A stretch of 64,000 bases of DNA from contig NC_008541.1 in NCBI RefSeq assembly GCF_000196235.1, positions 4,216,001-4,280,000 of the forward strand. The letters run 5' to 3'. Shown here piece by piece: positions 17,703 through 25,734 of this stretch (the first letter of the stretch is position 1; every line of letters begins with the position of its first letter). The notes beneath the pieces were generated by a model. That model searched no databases and was not told the DNA's origin. It was given only the letters and a program-made list of their open reading frames with translations. The position numbers and the translations under genes were made by a program. Source of the DNA: Arthrobacter sp. FB24 (GTDB lineage: Bacteria > Actinomycetota > Actinomycetes > Actinomycetales > Micrococcaceae).

Positions 17703-18248
17703 CTAGCTCTGCTTGACCAGGGCCGCCTCGACGTTGATCTTGACCTTGTCACTGACCAGCAGCCCGCCGGCTTCGAGGGCCGCGTTCCACGTCAGCCCGA
17801 ACTCCTTGCGGCTGATTTCGGCCTCGGCGCTGAATCCCGCCCTGGTGGCACCGAACGGATCGACAGCCACGCCGGTGAATTCCACCTCGAGTTCCACGGG
17901 CTTGGTGATGCCGCGGATGGTGAGGTCACCGGTGACGGTGTAGTCCTCGCCGTCGCCTTCGATGCCGGTGGCCCGGAAAGTCATCTCGGGGAACTGCTCG
18001 ACGTCGAAGAAGTCCGCCCCGCGCACATGGGCATCACGGTTGGCATCGCCGGAGTCGAAGCTTGCCGTCTTGACGGTGGCGTGCAGGCTGGACGCAGCCA
18101 GGGACGTGCCCACGTGCGCTTCGGCCGAGGCGTCGGTGAAGCGGCCGCGGACCTTGCTGATGCCGGCATGGCGGACCGTGAACCCGATTTCGCTGTGGGA
18201 CATGTCGAGTGTCCAGATGCCGGGGGTAATACCTTGGGGCAGAGTCAC
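17703..18248 (-). CDS. YceI-family lipocalin-like protein
   Basis: The 181-residue protein follows the YceI pattern: TPGIWTLDMSHSEIGFTVRHAG at its start, then SKVRGRFTDASAEAHV, ASFDSGDANRDAHVRGADFFDVEQFPEMTF, and TGDLTIRGITKPVELEVEF. YceI proteins bind isoprenoid-like molecules in a beta-barrel. There is no signal peptide, so this copy is cytoplasmic like many actinobacterial homologues. GTG start at 18246-18248 is preceded by AGGAGA at 6 bases. The ligand is unknown. Confidence 0.88.
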   Translation of the reverse strand: MTLPQGITPGIWTLDMSHSEIGFTVRHAGISKVRGRFTDASAEAHVGTSLAASSLHATVKTASFDSGDANRDAHVRGADFFDVEQFPEMTFRATGIEGDGEDYTVTGDLTIRGITKPVELEVEFTGVAVDPFGATRAGFSAEAEISRKEFGLTWNAALEAGGLLVSDKVKINVEAALVKQS

Positions 18249-18330
18249 AACGGGTCTCCTTTGACTCGGGTGGCGGGCGTGGCCGCCGGGTTCTTCGGGG
18301 TGCTCCCCAGCTGAATGCTAGCGAACACCC

Positions 18331-19416
18331 TCAGCCGCGGCTAGCCTCGGCACCGGACGCCCCCGCCGCAGGCAGAGCCGCGGCCGGGGACCACTTGGGT
18401 TGCCAGCCGATGGCGGGGGCGATGTGGCGGGCAACAGTGCCGAGGAGTTTGGCGTTGAAGTCCACGCCCAGCTGGTTGGGGACGGTGAGGAGCAACGTGT
18501 CGGCAGCCTGCACCGCGGCGTCTGCCGCAAGTTCCCCGGCGATCGCCTCAGGCTCGCCCACGTAGCTCTTCCCGAACCTTGCCACGAGCCCGTCGATGAT
18601 GCCCACCTGGTCCCGCTTTTCCCTTAGGGCGCTGAGCCCGAAGTACCGGCGGTCCTCCTCGTCCACGATCGGCAGCACGCTGCGGCTGACCGAAACCCGC
18701 GGCGTGTGCTGGTGGCCTGCGCCGGCCCAGGCGGCACGGAACATGCTGATCTGCTCCGCCTGCAGCTCGTCGAAGGGCACGCCTGTGTCTTCGGTCAGCA
18801 GCGTGGAGCTCATCAGGTTCATCCCCTGCTCCGCGGTCCACACCGCGGTGGCGCGGGATCCGGCACCCCACCAGATCCGGCGGGCAAGATCGGGCGAGTT
18901 CGGCTGGACCGGGAGCTTGCCGGGTCCGCCGCCGTAGCGCGGATCCCTTTCGGCCACCCCGGCGCCGGTGATGGCGTGGCGGAACACCGCGGTGTGCCGG
19001 CGTGCCATGTCTGCCGGGCTCTCGCCGTCGGCCGGAACATGACCGAACACCGCGGCTCCGTCCCGGGCCGGTTCGGGCGAACCGCGGCTGACACCCAGCT
19101 GCAGCCTCCCGCCGCTGATCAGGTCCGTGGCGGAGGCTTCCTCGGCCATGTACAGCGGGTTCTCGTACCGCATGTCGATGACGCCGGTGCCCATCTCGAT
19201 CCTGCTGGTGCGCGCGGCGATGGCGGCCAGGAGCGGGAACGGGGACGCCTGTTGCCGGGCAAAGTGGTGCACCCGGAAGAATGCGCCGTCGATCCCCAGT
19301 TCCTCAGCTGCCACGGCGAGGTCGATACCCTGCAGCAGCGCATCCCGGGCCGTGCGGGTACGGGACCCCTCAACGTTGCCCCAGTGGCCGAAGGAAAGAA
19401 ATCCGATGCGCTTCAT
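18331..19416 (-). CDS. LLM-class flavin-dependent oxidoreductase (luciferase-like)
   Basis: The 361-residue protein begins MKRIGFLSFGHWGNV and has AAEELGIDGAFFRVHHFARQ near residue 37, RTSRIEMGTGVIDMRYENPLYMAEEASATD and GGRLQLGVSRGSPEP, the hallmarks of the luciferase-like monooxygenase TIM barrel that uses FMNH2 or F420. A putative flavin-binding region RRIWWGAGSRATAVWTAEQG follows. The substrate is not evident. ATG start; neighbouring genes (YceI, TrpF) on the same strand are 80 and 66 bases away, so it may be a single-gene unit. Confidence 0.85.
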   Translation of the reverse strand: MKRIGFLSFGHWGNVEGSRTRTARDALLQGIDLAVAAEELGIDGAFFRVHHFARQQASPFPLLAAIAARTSRIEMGTGVIDMRYENPLYMAEEASATDLISGGRLQLGVSRGSPEPARDGAAVFGHVPADGESPADMARRHTAVFRHAITGAGVAERDPRYGGGPGKLPVQPNSPDLARRIWWGAGSRATAVWTAEQGMNLMSSTLLTEDTGVPFDELQAEQISMFRAAWAGAGHQHTPRVSVSRSVLPIVDEEDRRYFGLSALREKRDQVGIIDGLVARFGKSYVGEPEAIAGELAADAAVQAADTLLLTVPNQLGVDFNAKLLGTVARHIAPAIGWQPKWSPAAALPAAGASGAEASRG

Positions 19417-19482
19417 GACTGCGGCAACAAGAACCGTGCGCTATCCATTCCGGCTGAGGCCGTGTACTCCGTCGGGACGGCG

Positions 19483-20079
19483 CTAAGCCTTCGCCGCCAG
19501 CACGAACGCCCGGATCTTCGCCAGGTCCTTCACCCCGCGGGAACTTTCGACGCCGGAGGAGACATCCACTCCCCACGCACCGGCTTCCTTCGCGGCCCGG
19601 GCGACGTTAGCGGGGTCGAGGCCCCCTGCCAGCAGCCAGTTTCGGCCGGCCAGCCCTTTCGCCTGCACCGAGGCGTAGTCCCAGGCCTCGCCGGAGCCCG
19701 GAACAGCGGCGTCGATCAGCAGCAGTTCCTCGCCCCAGCTGCCGAATGCTTCCGGGGAGGCACCCATGGTGACGGCCCTGATCACCTTCATGCCGGCGTC
19801 GTGCGCTGCCTTGACGTCCTGCGGGGTGCGGTCCCCATGGAGCTGGATCCAGTCCAGGCCGGCGTCGCGGGCGACGGCGATGGCGTCCGCCACGGCCTCG
19901 TGGCGGAATACGCCCACGGCCGGGGTGCCGGGCGGAACGTCGGCAAGAAGCTCCCGCGCCCGGGCGGGCGTGACCTCGCGCGGACTCCTGGTCAGGACAA
20001 AGCCGACGGCGTCCGCACCGGCGCCGGCCGCTTCCCGGACTGACTCGGGCGTACTCAGCCCGCACACCTTGACGAACAT
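19483..20079 (-). CDS. trpF: phosphoribosylanthranilate isomerase
   Basis: The 198-residue protein has all TrpF motifs: FVKVCGLSTPE with the catalytic Cys7, GADAVGFVLTRSPREVT, DWIQLHGDRTPQDV, and the C-terminal LLAGGLDPANVARA and GVDVSSGVESSRGVKD with the catalytic Asp. It would catalyse the Amadori rearrangement in tryptophan biosynthesis in the cytoplasm. ATG 20077-20079 is preceded by AGGAGG and chosen over an ATG 30 bases upstream. No other trp gene is nearby. Most actinobacteria lack trpF and use the bifunctional PriA, so a separate copy is unusual. Confidence 0.87.
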   Translation of the reverse strand: MFVKVCGLSTPESVREAAGAGADAVGFVLTRSPREVTPARARELLADVPPGTPAVGVFRHEAVADAIAVARDAGLDWIQLHGDRTPQDVKAAHDAGMKVIRAVTMGASPEAFGSWGEELLLIDAAVPGSGEAWDYASVQAKGLAGRNWLLAGGLDPANVARAAKEAGAWGVDVSSGVESSRGVKDLAKIRAFVLAAKA

Positions 20080-20201
20080 CCCTGGCTCCTCCTGCCGTGT
20101 TTCCTCCACCTGACGTTAGCAAGCCTGCGAAGCGCTCACCGACACCTCTTCACCGGCGCCGCTGCGGGCCCGGCCCGGCGTCAGGCCGCTAGGCTGGTCG
20201 G

Positions 20202-20834
20202 ATGGAGATCATCCGCTATGCCGAACTCAGGGCCGAACCGTGGCGCAACAAAGGCGGTGTCACCCGCGAACTGGCCAGCCATCCGAAGGCCGCCTCCGCC
20301 CAGGACGGCGCGTGGGACTGGCGGGTGAGCATCGCCGAGGTGTCCAAGGCCGGCGCGTTCTCTTCTTTTCCCGGCATGGACCGAGTGCTCACGGTGATCG
20401 AAGGCGAACTCCTCCTGCTGACGGTAGACGGCACCGAACACCCGCTGGAGAAATACCGGCCGTTCCGGTTCTCCGGCGACGCCGACACCGCCAGCGCACT
20501 GCCCACGGGCGACATCCGCGACCTCAATGTGATTACCCGTAACGGGGCGTTCAAGGGGTACACGTCCATCATCGAGCTCTCCAAGAAGCGCGCCCACCCC
20601 GTCTTCGAAGGCCAGCTGGGCATCCTGCTGCAGGGCCAGGCCACTGTCACCCCCGGCATCGCCGGCGTCGGGGACACCCCGGGCGACGGCGAAGCACCAG
20701 AAGCAGCCCGGGCATCAGGCGAGCCGGAGACGCTGGGCCGCTATGACGCCGTCGTAGGTTCCGGCTCCAATACGCCGGAAATCCTGGGCCGGGGCTTCCT
20801 TGCAGTCGTGTCGATAGACCGCGTTACCGCCTAG
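20202..20834 (+). CDS. HutD/Ves-family protein
   Basis: This 210-residue protein begins IIRYAELRAEPWRNKGGVTREL and contains WDWRVSIAEVSKAGAFSSFPGMDRVLTVIEG, the HutD/Ves cupin-like pattern, and PFRFSGDADTASALPTGDIRDLNVITR. HutD genes often accompany histidine utilisation operons, but none is here. A low-complexity insert near residues 150-175 (GVGDTPGDGEAPEAARASGE) is unusual. It ends 5 bases before the end of the convergent debranching-enzyme gene. Function is not established for the family. Confidence 0.82.
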   Translation: MEIIRYAELRAEPWRNKGGVTRELASHPKAASAQDGAWDWRVSIAEVSKAGAFSSFPGMDRVLTVIEGELLLLTVDGTEHPLEKYRPFRFSGDADTASALPTGDIRDLNVITRNGAFKGYTSIIELSKKRAHPVFEGQLGILLQGQATVTPGIAGVGDTPGDGEAPEAARASGEPETLGRYDAVVGSGSNTPEILGRGFLAVVSIDRVTA

Positions 20835-20839
20835 CCCGG

Positions 20840-22804
20840 CTACAGGCTGGCGGCCGACGCCTGCAGGTCCTCCCGCGCTGCCGGCCGCCCGTTCGGGGTA
20901 AGCGCAGCGGCGATCACCACCGAGCTGGCCGAGGCCCAGGCCTGCGGGCGGCAGCTCGCGGGGAACGGCACGGGGGTGCGCATGGTGTCGGAGCCGTGGC
21001 CGCCAAAGAGCTCCGGCAGCCGCCAGTCGTTGGCTTCGGCCACGTGCAACAGCCCGGCGGCGAGCTGCGCAGCTTCATCCGGGTATCCGTCCGCCAGCAT
21101 GCCGCTGATGATCAGGGCCGTGTCGTGGCTCCAGACGGCGCCCGCGTGGTACCGGGTGGGCCAGTAGCCGCCATTGGTGGTGGACAGGGTCCGGACGCCG
21201 TAGCCGGAGAACATGGTGGGGTCCATGACGCGGCGCACGACGATCCGCTGTTCCTCCTCATTGAGGATTCCGGTGCCGAGTAGGTGCCCCATGTTGGAGG
21301 TCACGCCGTCCACCGGGCGCTTGTCGGCATCAAGGGCGAGCGCCGGGTAGGGACCCAGTTCGTCCTCGCACCAGAACTGCGCCCGGAAGCGCTCGGCCAT
21401 GCCTGCCGCGTAGTCGCGCCATTCCTGCGCCCCGGGACGTCCGAAGGCGTCCAGGATTTCCGCACCCACCACGGCGGCCTCGTAAGCATAGGCCTGGACC
21501 TCTGCGAGCGCGATGGGCCCCTTCGCCAGTGAGCCGTCGTGCCAGCGGATGGCGTCGCCGGAGTCCTTCCAGCCCTGGTTCACCAGGCCCTGGCCGGAGG
21601 CGTCGAGGTATTCCAGGAAGCCGTCCCCATCCAGGTCGCCATGGTCCCGGAGCCATTCGAGGGCGTCCTGGAGGTTGGGCAGGAGTTCCTCCACCTCGGC
21701 ATCCGGCATGCCGGCTTTCCAGGCGTCGTGCAGGAGGCAGATCCACAGCGGCGTGGCGTCAATGGTTCCGTAGTACACCGGCGGCAGGCGCAGGGCCTGA
21801 CCGCTCTCGGCCATGGTCAGGACGGTCCTGCGGACCTCGTGCAGGATCTTGCCGGGCTGGACGGCCGTGGTGTGGTCCGTCTCGGTGCCCTGCCGGCCGG
21901 CGAGCGCACGGAGGGTTCCGCCGGCGATGGCCGTGTTGATGGGCAGCAGCATGCGCGCCGCGATGATGGAGTCGCGCCCGAACATGGTGAAGAACCACGG
22001 GGCACCGGCCGCCAGGAACGTGTCACGCGGATGCGAGTAGTGCGCCAGGCGCAGGCTGTTGAGGTCGCTGACGGACCGTTCCAGGAGCCTGCTGAGCCGC
22101 GGGTCGTTTGAGGCCGGAGCCACGATGGGTTCCCCGTCCGCGGCGAGCATCGGGGAGTCCTCGTCCGTCAGGTCCACTGCCCAGGCCAGCTCCACTGGCA
22201 CCCCGGGAAACACCTGCACGGCCCAGTCGATGGTCACCGTGTTGCCATTGACGCCGACGGTTCCGTTGCCCGCCGTCAGCGCCAGGGTGGTGTCCTGGTC
22301 CCGCCAGGACCAGGTGGTCCCCTGCGGCTCCACCGGGGCGCCGCCACGCGCGCCCTGCTTGATGTCTTCCATCGTGGTGTTGTCCGCGCCAAGGGTCAGC
22401 CGGACCGTCAGCGACACCGGCTCCCGCATGGCCGACTCAAGACGCAGCGTCTCAGCCACCCGGCCGGAGCAACCGGTGAGGCTCTCGGTGTCCGCGCCGG
22501 GACGGATACGGCCGGATTGGGCCGAACGCGTACGCACCAGGGAGAGCAAAGGGTCCGCCACCTCGGCGTCCGCGCGCACAAAATAGATGTAGTCGGTTTC
22601 CTTGGAGGAACGCAGCTGGGTGGACACCCATTCAGGCTCCCGCCCGTCCACCGTCAGGACTGCGGTGTTGAGCACACGGTCATCACCGCAGTAAATACCC
22701 TGCGCGCCGATATGCCGGACCTGACCATGGGCGTCGGACCAGGCTTGGATGGGAGCGCTGAAAACGCCCGAGAGATTGTGCAGGTATGGCTGTTCAGAGG
22801 CCAC
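20840..22804 (-). CDS. glycogen-debranching-type amylo-alpha-1,6-glucosidase
   Basis: The 654-residue protein has an N-terminal glycogen-debranching N domain (LHNLSGVFSAPIQAWSDAHG) and a C-terminal (alpha/alpha)6 barrel with GAPWFFTMFGRDSIIAARM, a motif typical of bacterial amylo-1,6-glucosidase/MGH-like enzymes, then PWMSWW-like GTIDATPLWICLLHDAWKAG and GYWPTRYHAGAVWSHDTALI. It probably acts on alpha-glucan or oligosaccharide stores in the cytoplasm. GTG 22802-22804 with GGAG 10 bases upstream is preferred to the longer frame from 22882, which would run through the operator palindrome. It is divergent from a LacI regulator that may control it. Confidence 0.8.
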   Translation of the reverse strand: MASEQPYLHNLSGVFSAPIQAWSDAHGQVRHIGAQGIYCGDDRVLNTAVLTVDGREPEWVSTQLRSSKETDYIYFVRADAEVADPLLSLVRTRSAQSGRIRPGADTESLTGCSGRVAETLRLESAMREPVSLTVRLTLGADNTTMEDIKQGARGGAPVEPQGTTWSWRDQDTTLALTAGNGTVGVNGNTVTIDWAVQVFPGVPVELAWAVDLTDEDSPMLAADGEPIVAPASNDPRLSRLLERSVSDLNSLRLAHYSHPRDTFLAAGAPWFFTMFGRDSIIAARMLLPINTAIAGGTLRALAGRQGTETDHTTAVQPGKILHEVRRTVLTMAESGQALRLPPVYYGTIDATPLWICLLHDAWKAGMPDAEVEELLPNLQDALEWLRDHGDLDGDGFLEYLDASGQGLVNQGWKDSGDAIRWHDGSLAKGPIALAEVQAYAYEAAVVGAEILDAFGRPGAQEWRDYAAGMAERFRAQFWCEDELGPYPALALDADKRPVDGVTSNMGHLLGTGILNEEEQRIVVRRVMDPTMFSGYGVRTLSTTNGGYWPTRYHAGAVWSHDTALIISGMLADGYPDEAAQLAAGLLHVAEANDWRLPELFGGHGSDTMRTPVPFPASCRPQAWASASSVVIAAALTPNGRPAAREDLQASAASL

Positions 22805-22878
22805 GGTGAAACAACTCCTGTGCTGCTGGGTTTCGGGGGCGGAGGCTGGCGTCCGCTTTACCGGGCGTGAACCTGGGC

Positions 22879-22906
22879 GCACGAATTTGATCGATCAAAT
22901 TTGTGC
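22879..22906. promoter_or_regulatory. 28-bp LacI-type operator palindrome
   Basis: The two halves GCACGAATTTGATC (22879-22892) and GATCAAATTTGTGC (22893-22906) are inverted copies with one mismatch pair. The centre TCGA with a CG axis and A/T-rich flanks is typical of LacI-family operators. It lies in the region between the divergent debranching enzyme and LacI regulator genes, 75 bases upstream of the enzyme GTG and about 140 upstream of the regulator start. It can serve both directions. Confidence 0.75.
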
Positions 22907-22976
22907 GGTTAAATCGTCTCACACGTTAGTGTGGGAAGGAAAAGTCCGCCGTGGCGCGGCAACGCCGGGACGCCCG

Positions 22977-23003
22977 CCGGCCACCGGCCACCGGCCACCG
23001 GCC
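22977..23003. repeat. short tandem repeat CCGGCCA
   Basis: The heptamer CCGGCCA is repeated three times and then truncated (CCGGCC) in the leader of the LacI regulator gene, ending about 40 bases before its start. Heptamer arrays of this kind can change copy number by slippage. It is outside the coding region if the TTG start is right. Its effect on expression is unknown. Confidence 0.6.
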
Positions 23004-23043
23004 GCATTTAGCCACTCAGTACCCGCGTCCTAAGGAGACCCGC

Positions 23044-24204
23044 TTGCCCCGGCCCACCCTCGCCAGCCTGGCTGGCGAACTTGCCGTGTCGCGGCAGACC
23101 ATCTCGAATGTGCTGAACGCCCCGCACAAGGTCAGGCCCGCCACCCGGGAACGCGTCCAGGCCGCCATCGCCGCGGCCGGCTACCGGCCCAGCGCCGCGG
23201 CCCGCCAACTGCGGACCCGGCGTTCCATGAACCTCGGCATGCGGCTCCTTCCCGCCACGAACGGCATCAACGGTGCCGTCCTGGACCGCTTCCTGCATGC
23301 GCTCACGGAAGCGTCCCAGTCGGCCGGCTACCGGCTCACGCTCTTCTGCGCCGACTCGGACCGGGACGAAATACGACAATACGGGCAACTTCTGGACGTT
23401 GCCGGTCTGGACGGATTCATCCTGACCTCCAGCACCCCCGACGACCCCCGGACCCGGTGGCTGCAGGAACGCGGCACGCCTTTCGCCGTTTTCGGCCGGC
23501 CCTGGGATGCCGCCGGGCACCCCGCAGCGGCGGACCACCCCTGGGTGGATGTGGACGGGGCAGCCGGAACGGAAGCGGCCGTGCAGATGCTGCTGGCGCA
23601 GGGCCACTCGCGGATCGGATTCCTGGGCTGGTTCACGGGCGATCCGGTGGGTGCGGACCGCCGCCGGGGCTGGGAGCGCGCCATGACCGCGGCAGGGCGG
23701 GGCCAGGATGTGCCGGGACTCAGCGTGGAAGCGGAGGACACCGTTGCCGGCGGCGCGTCCGGAGCGGGCCTGCTGGCATCTAGGGGCGCCACGGCCATGG
23801 TCTGTTCCAGCGACTCCCTGGCGCTGGGAGCCATGGAGAAACTCCGGGAATCACGGCGTGGCGGGTCCTCTTCCGGGCAGGCTGCCGGCAGGGGCGCCCG
23901 GCCGGGCGCCGGGCCGGACGGCCCCAGCGGCCGGACCGCCGTCGTGGGCTTCGACAACACTCCCGTGGCTGCGGCGCTGGGTCTCTCCAGCGTCGCCCAG
24001 CCCGTGGAGGAGGCGGCTCGCCACATCATCCGCGTGCTGGCTTACGAGTTGGCGGAAAGCGGATCTCTTGCCGGTTCGGGCACCGGCCGAACCGCCGGCG
24101 GGGCCCTCACTGCAGCTCCCGCCCCGCCGGAAAGGCAGCTCCTCCTTGCACCGCGGGTGGTGGAACGGATTCCGCTGCCGCTGGCGGCACCCGGTAGCAG
24201 CTAA
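23044..24204 (+). CDS. LacI-family transcriptional regulator of the debranching enzyme
   Basis: The 386-residue protein has an N-terminal HTH of LacI type (RPTLASLAGELAVSRQTISN, residues 3-22, then VLNAPHKVRPATRERVQAAI) and a periplasmic-binding-protein-like sugar domain (VLDRFLHALTEASQSAGYRL, GLDGFILTSSTPDD, AVVGFDNTPVAAALGLSSV). TTG 23044-23046 is preceded by AAGGAG at 6 bases; the longer frame from 22951 is low-complexity and overlaps the heptamer repeat. Between residues 275 and 305 there is a Gly/Ser/Arg-rich insert (RRGGSSSGQAAGRGARPGAG) absent in ordinary LacI proteins. It is expected to bind the nearby palindrome; the inducer is unknown. Confidence 0.85.
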   Translation: MPRPTLASLAGELAVSRQTISNVLNAPHKVRPATRERVQAAIAAAGYRPSAAARQLRTRRSMNLGMRLLPATNGINGAVLDRFLHALTEASQSAGYRLTLFCADSDRDEIRQYGQLLDVAGLDGFILTSSTPDDPRTRWLQERGTPFAVFGRPWDAAGHPAAADHPWVDVDGAAGTEAAVQMLLAQGHSRIGFLGWFTGDPVGADRRRGWERAMTAAGRGQDVPGLSVEAEDTVAGGASGAGLLASRGATAMVCSSDSLALGAMEKLRESRRGGSSSGQAAGRGARPGAGPDGPSGRTAVVGFDNTPVAAALGLSSVAQPVEEAARHIIRVLAYELAESGSLAGSGTGRTAGGALTAAPAPPERQLLLAPRVVERIPLPLAAPGSS

Positions 24205-24282
24205 GACCAAGCGAGAGGCCTTGATGTTTCCGCATCAGTGCCCTAATGTCCCCAGCTACTGGCTGAACTTCTGGAGCCGAGC

Positions 24283-24945
24283 ATGAGCGACAAGGAATCT
24301 GCATCAACCGCGGGCGACGCCCGGCCCGCCGCCCATCAAGCCGCGCCCGTCCCCCGGACCGCGCCCCTCCATTCAACGGTGCCGTTCGTAGCGATCGGCA
24401 TAACCTGCGGGATTGCCTGGGCCGCAGGATTCCGCAGCTACATGGTGGAGCTGGTGGGCCCGGAGTCCACCTTCACCTGGTGGGGAACCTTCGGCGCGAT
24501 CCTCCTGCCCGGGGCAGTTGCCGGCGGGTTACTGGGCTGGGCGGAAGCACTGCGGCGGGCAGGCGGCCGGCGGGGCTGGCGCTGGCTCGCCCTTGCGCCC
24601 CTCGCGTTCGCCGTCGCTCCCCTGTTCATGCCGGGCGCGATTGCCGGCCTTCTCACCGAGGGCCTCGGCGGAGGCGCCATCGCCGTCTCACTGACGGGGA
24701 TCGGCGGCGGCTACGCCCTCTCCCGCCGCGGGCCGCTCTGGGCAAGGCTTGCCTGCGGACTCGTCAGCGCTGCCCTCGCCGTGGCACTCGCCCTGACGGG
24801 GCCCGGGATCGCCGGCCCCAGGCTCGCCATCACCGAACCGCGCGGCGCCTGGTTTGCGGTGCTGGCCGCATCGTTCATCGCGGTGCTTGCCCTCGCCGCG
24901 TCGATCCCGCACCGGGCCCCACCCCTGCCCAAGCAGCCCCGGTGA
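24283..24945 (+). CDS. uncharacterised multi-pass membrane protein
   Basis: This 220-residue protein has a hydrophilic N-terminal tail of about 30 residues and then about five or six hydrophobic segments (VPFVAIGITCGIAWAAGF, WGTFGAILLPGAVAGGLLG, LALAPLAFAVAPLFMPGAIA, LACGLVSAALAVALALTG, AVLAASFIAVLALAASI). The segment GFRSYMVELVGPESTFTWWG is conspicuous. No known family is evident. ATG start with weak upstream purines. It lies between the LacI gene and the guanidine exporter unit. Confidence 0.65.
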   Translation: MSDKESASTAGDARPAAHQAAPVPRTAPLHSTVPFVAIGITCGIAWAAGFRSYMVELVGPESTFTWWGTFGAILLPGAVAGGLLGWAEALRRAGGRRGWRWLALAPLAFAVAPLFMPGAIAGLLTEGLGGGAIAVSLTGIGGGYALSRRGPLWARLACGLVSAALAVALALTGPGIAGPRLAITEPRGAWFAVLAASFIAVLALAASIPHRAPPLPKQPR

Positions 24946-25019
24946 GCTTGGCCACCAACGGTGGCCGCCCGGCTTCGGGCGTTGCTACGCTGGGACCAAG
25001 GCTTTCCCTTCCGGAGCCT

Positions 25020-25061
25020 CCGGACGACGGTTCAGTACCCGGCACGCGACAAGACTGGCCA
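25020..25061 (+). ncRNA. guanidine-III riboswitch
   Basis: From 25020 the sequence reads CCGGACGACGGTTCAGTACC and then CGGCACGCGACAAGACTGGC. It shares CCGGACGA, GTACCCGG and GACAAGAC at the same spacing as the recalled Thermobifida fusca guanidine-III (ykkC-III) aptamer. CCGG pairs with CCGG in P1, and CAGT with ACTG, extended by a U-G pair, in the pseudoknot helix. It ends just before the ribosome-binding site AAAGGAT of the first SMR gene, so binding of guanidine would probably free or block that site. The gene order, riboswitch then paired Gdx-type exporters, supports the call. Confidence 0.85.
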
Positions 25062-25072
25062 AAGGATCTGTC

Positions 25073-25396
25073 ATGTCGTGGTTAATCCTCATTTTCTCCG
25101 GCGCGCTCGAGGCCGTCTGGGCCGCAGCGCTGCACCGGACTTCCCAGGCCACAGGCCGCCGGCGCGTGCTGCCCGCGGCGGTCTTCCTGGTCTCCGTCAT
25201 CGCCAGCACCGGCGGCCTGGCCATCGCAATGCAGTCGATCCCCACAGGCACCGCCTACGCGGTGTGGGTGGGTGTCGGCGTGGTGCTGACCTCCGCCTAC
25301 GCGATCGTCACCAAGGTGGAACGCGCGACGGCGGCGCGACTGCTGCTGCTGGCCGGTATCGCGGCGTCTGTGGTGGGCCTGAAGGTGGTGGCGTAA
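25073..25396 (+). CDS. SMR-family guanidinium exporter, subunit 1
   Basis: The 107-residue protein has four transmembrane helices of the small multidrug resistance family. The essential Glu13 and Trp16 sit in FSGALEAVWAAAL, matching the Gdx/SugE guanidinium-exporter subgroup (GxxExxWA) rather than the QacE/EmrE type. The segment GTAYAVWVGVGVVLTSAYAI is the usual helix-3 GxAYAxWxGxG. It acts as a proton-coupled exporter in the cytoplasmic membrane. It lies 12 bases after the guanidine-III riboswitch and its stop overlaps the second subunit start (TAATG). Confidence 0.88.
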   Translation: MSWLILIFSGALEAVWAAALHRTSQATGRRRVLPAAVFLVSVIASTGGLAIAMQSIPTGTAYAVWVGVGVVLTSAYAIVTKVERATAARLLLLAGIAASVVGLKVVA

Positions 25397-25734
25397 TGAC
25401 CAGGAATGCGACTGCCTGGCTGATCCTGCTCGCTTCCGCTGTGCTTGAGGCTGTCTGGGCCACCGCACTGGGCCTGTCCGACGGTTTCTCCCGGCCGCTG
25501 GCCACTGCCGTTTTTGCCGTCACAGCAACACTGAGCATGGCGGGGCTGGGGATCGCTGTGAAGTCGATCCCGCTCGGGACTGCCTACGCCGTGTGGGTGG
25601 GGATCGGCGCCGCCCTTACCGTGGGCTGGGCGATGGCCACCGGCGTCGAGCCCGCCAGCCCGCTCAAGCTGCTGTTCATCGCCGGGATCGTGGGCTGCGC
25701 GGCGGGCCTGAAGCTGCTGCCGCAGGACCGGTAG
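25396..25734 (+). CDS. SMR-family guanidinium exporter, subunit 2
   Basis: This 112-residue four-helix protein has the same motifs as its neighbour: Glu18 in LASAVLEAVWATAL and GTAYAVWVGIGAALT. Two adjacent unequal SMR genes are typical of heterodimeric exporters, where the subunits insert with opposite topology. The ATG overlaps the TAA of the first gene, so they are coupled and both under the upstream riboswitch. Its last 59 bases overlap the end of the convergent LacI regulator gene, an unusually long overlap. Confidence 0.87.
   Translation: MTRNATAWLILLASAVLEAVWATALGLSDGFSRPLATAVFAVTATLSMAGLGIAVKSIPLGTAYAVWVGIGAALTVGWAMATGVEPASPLKLLFIAGIVGCAAGLKLLPQDR

Noticed and set aside
22977..23003. 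CRISPR-like repeats
   Set aside because: The repeat is a 7-base tandem unit without spacers and no cas gene is nearby.
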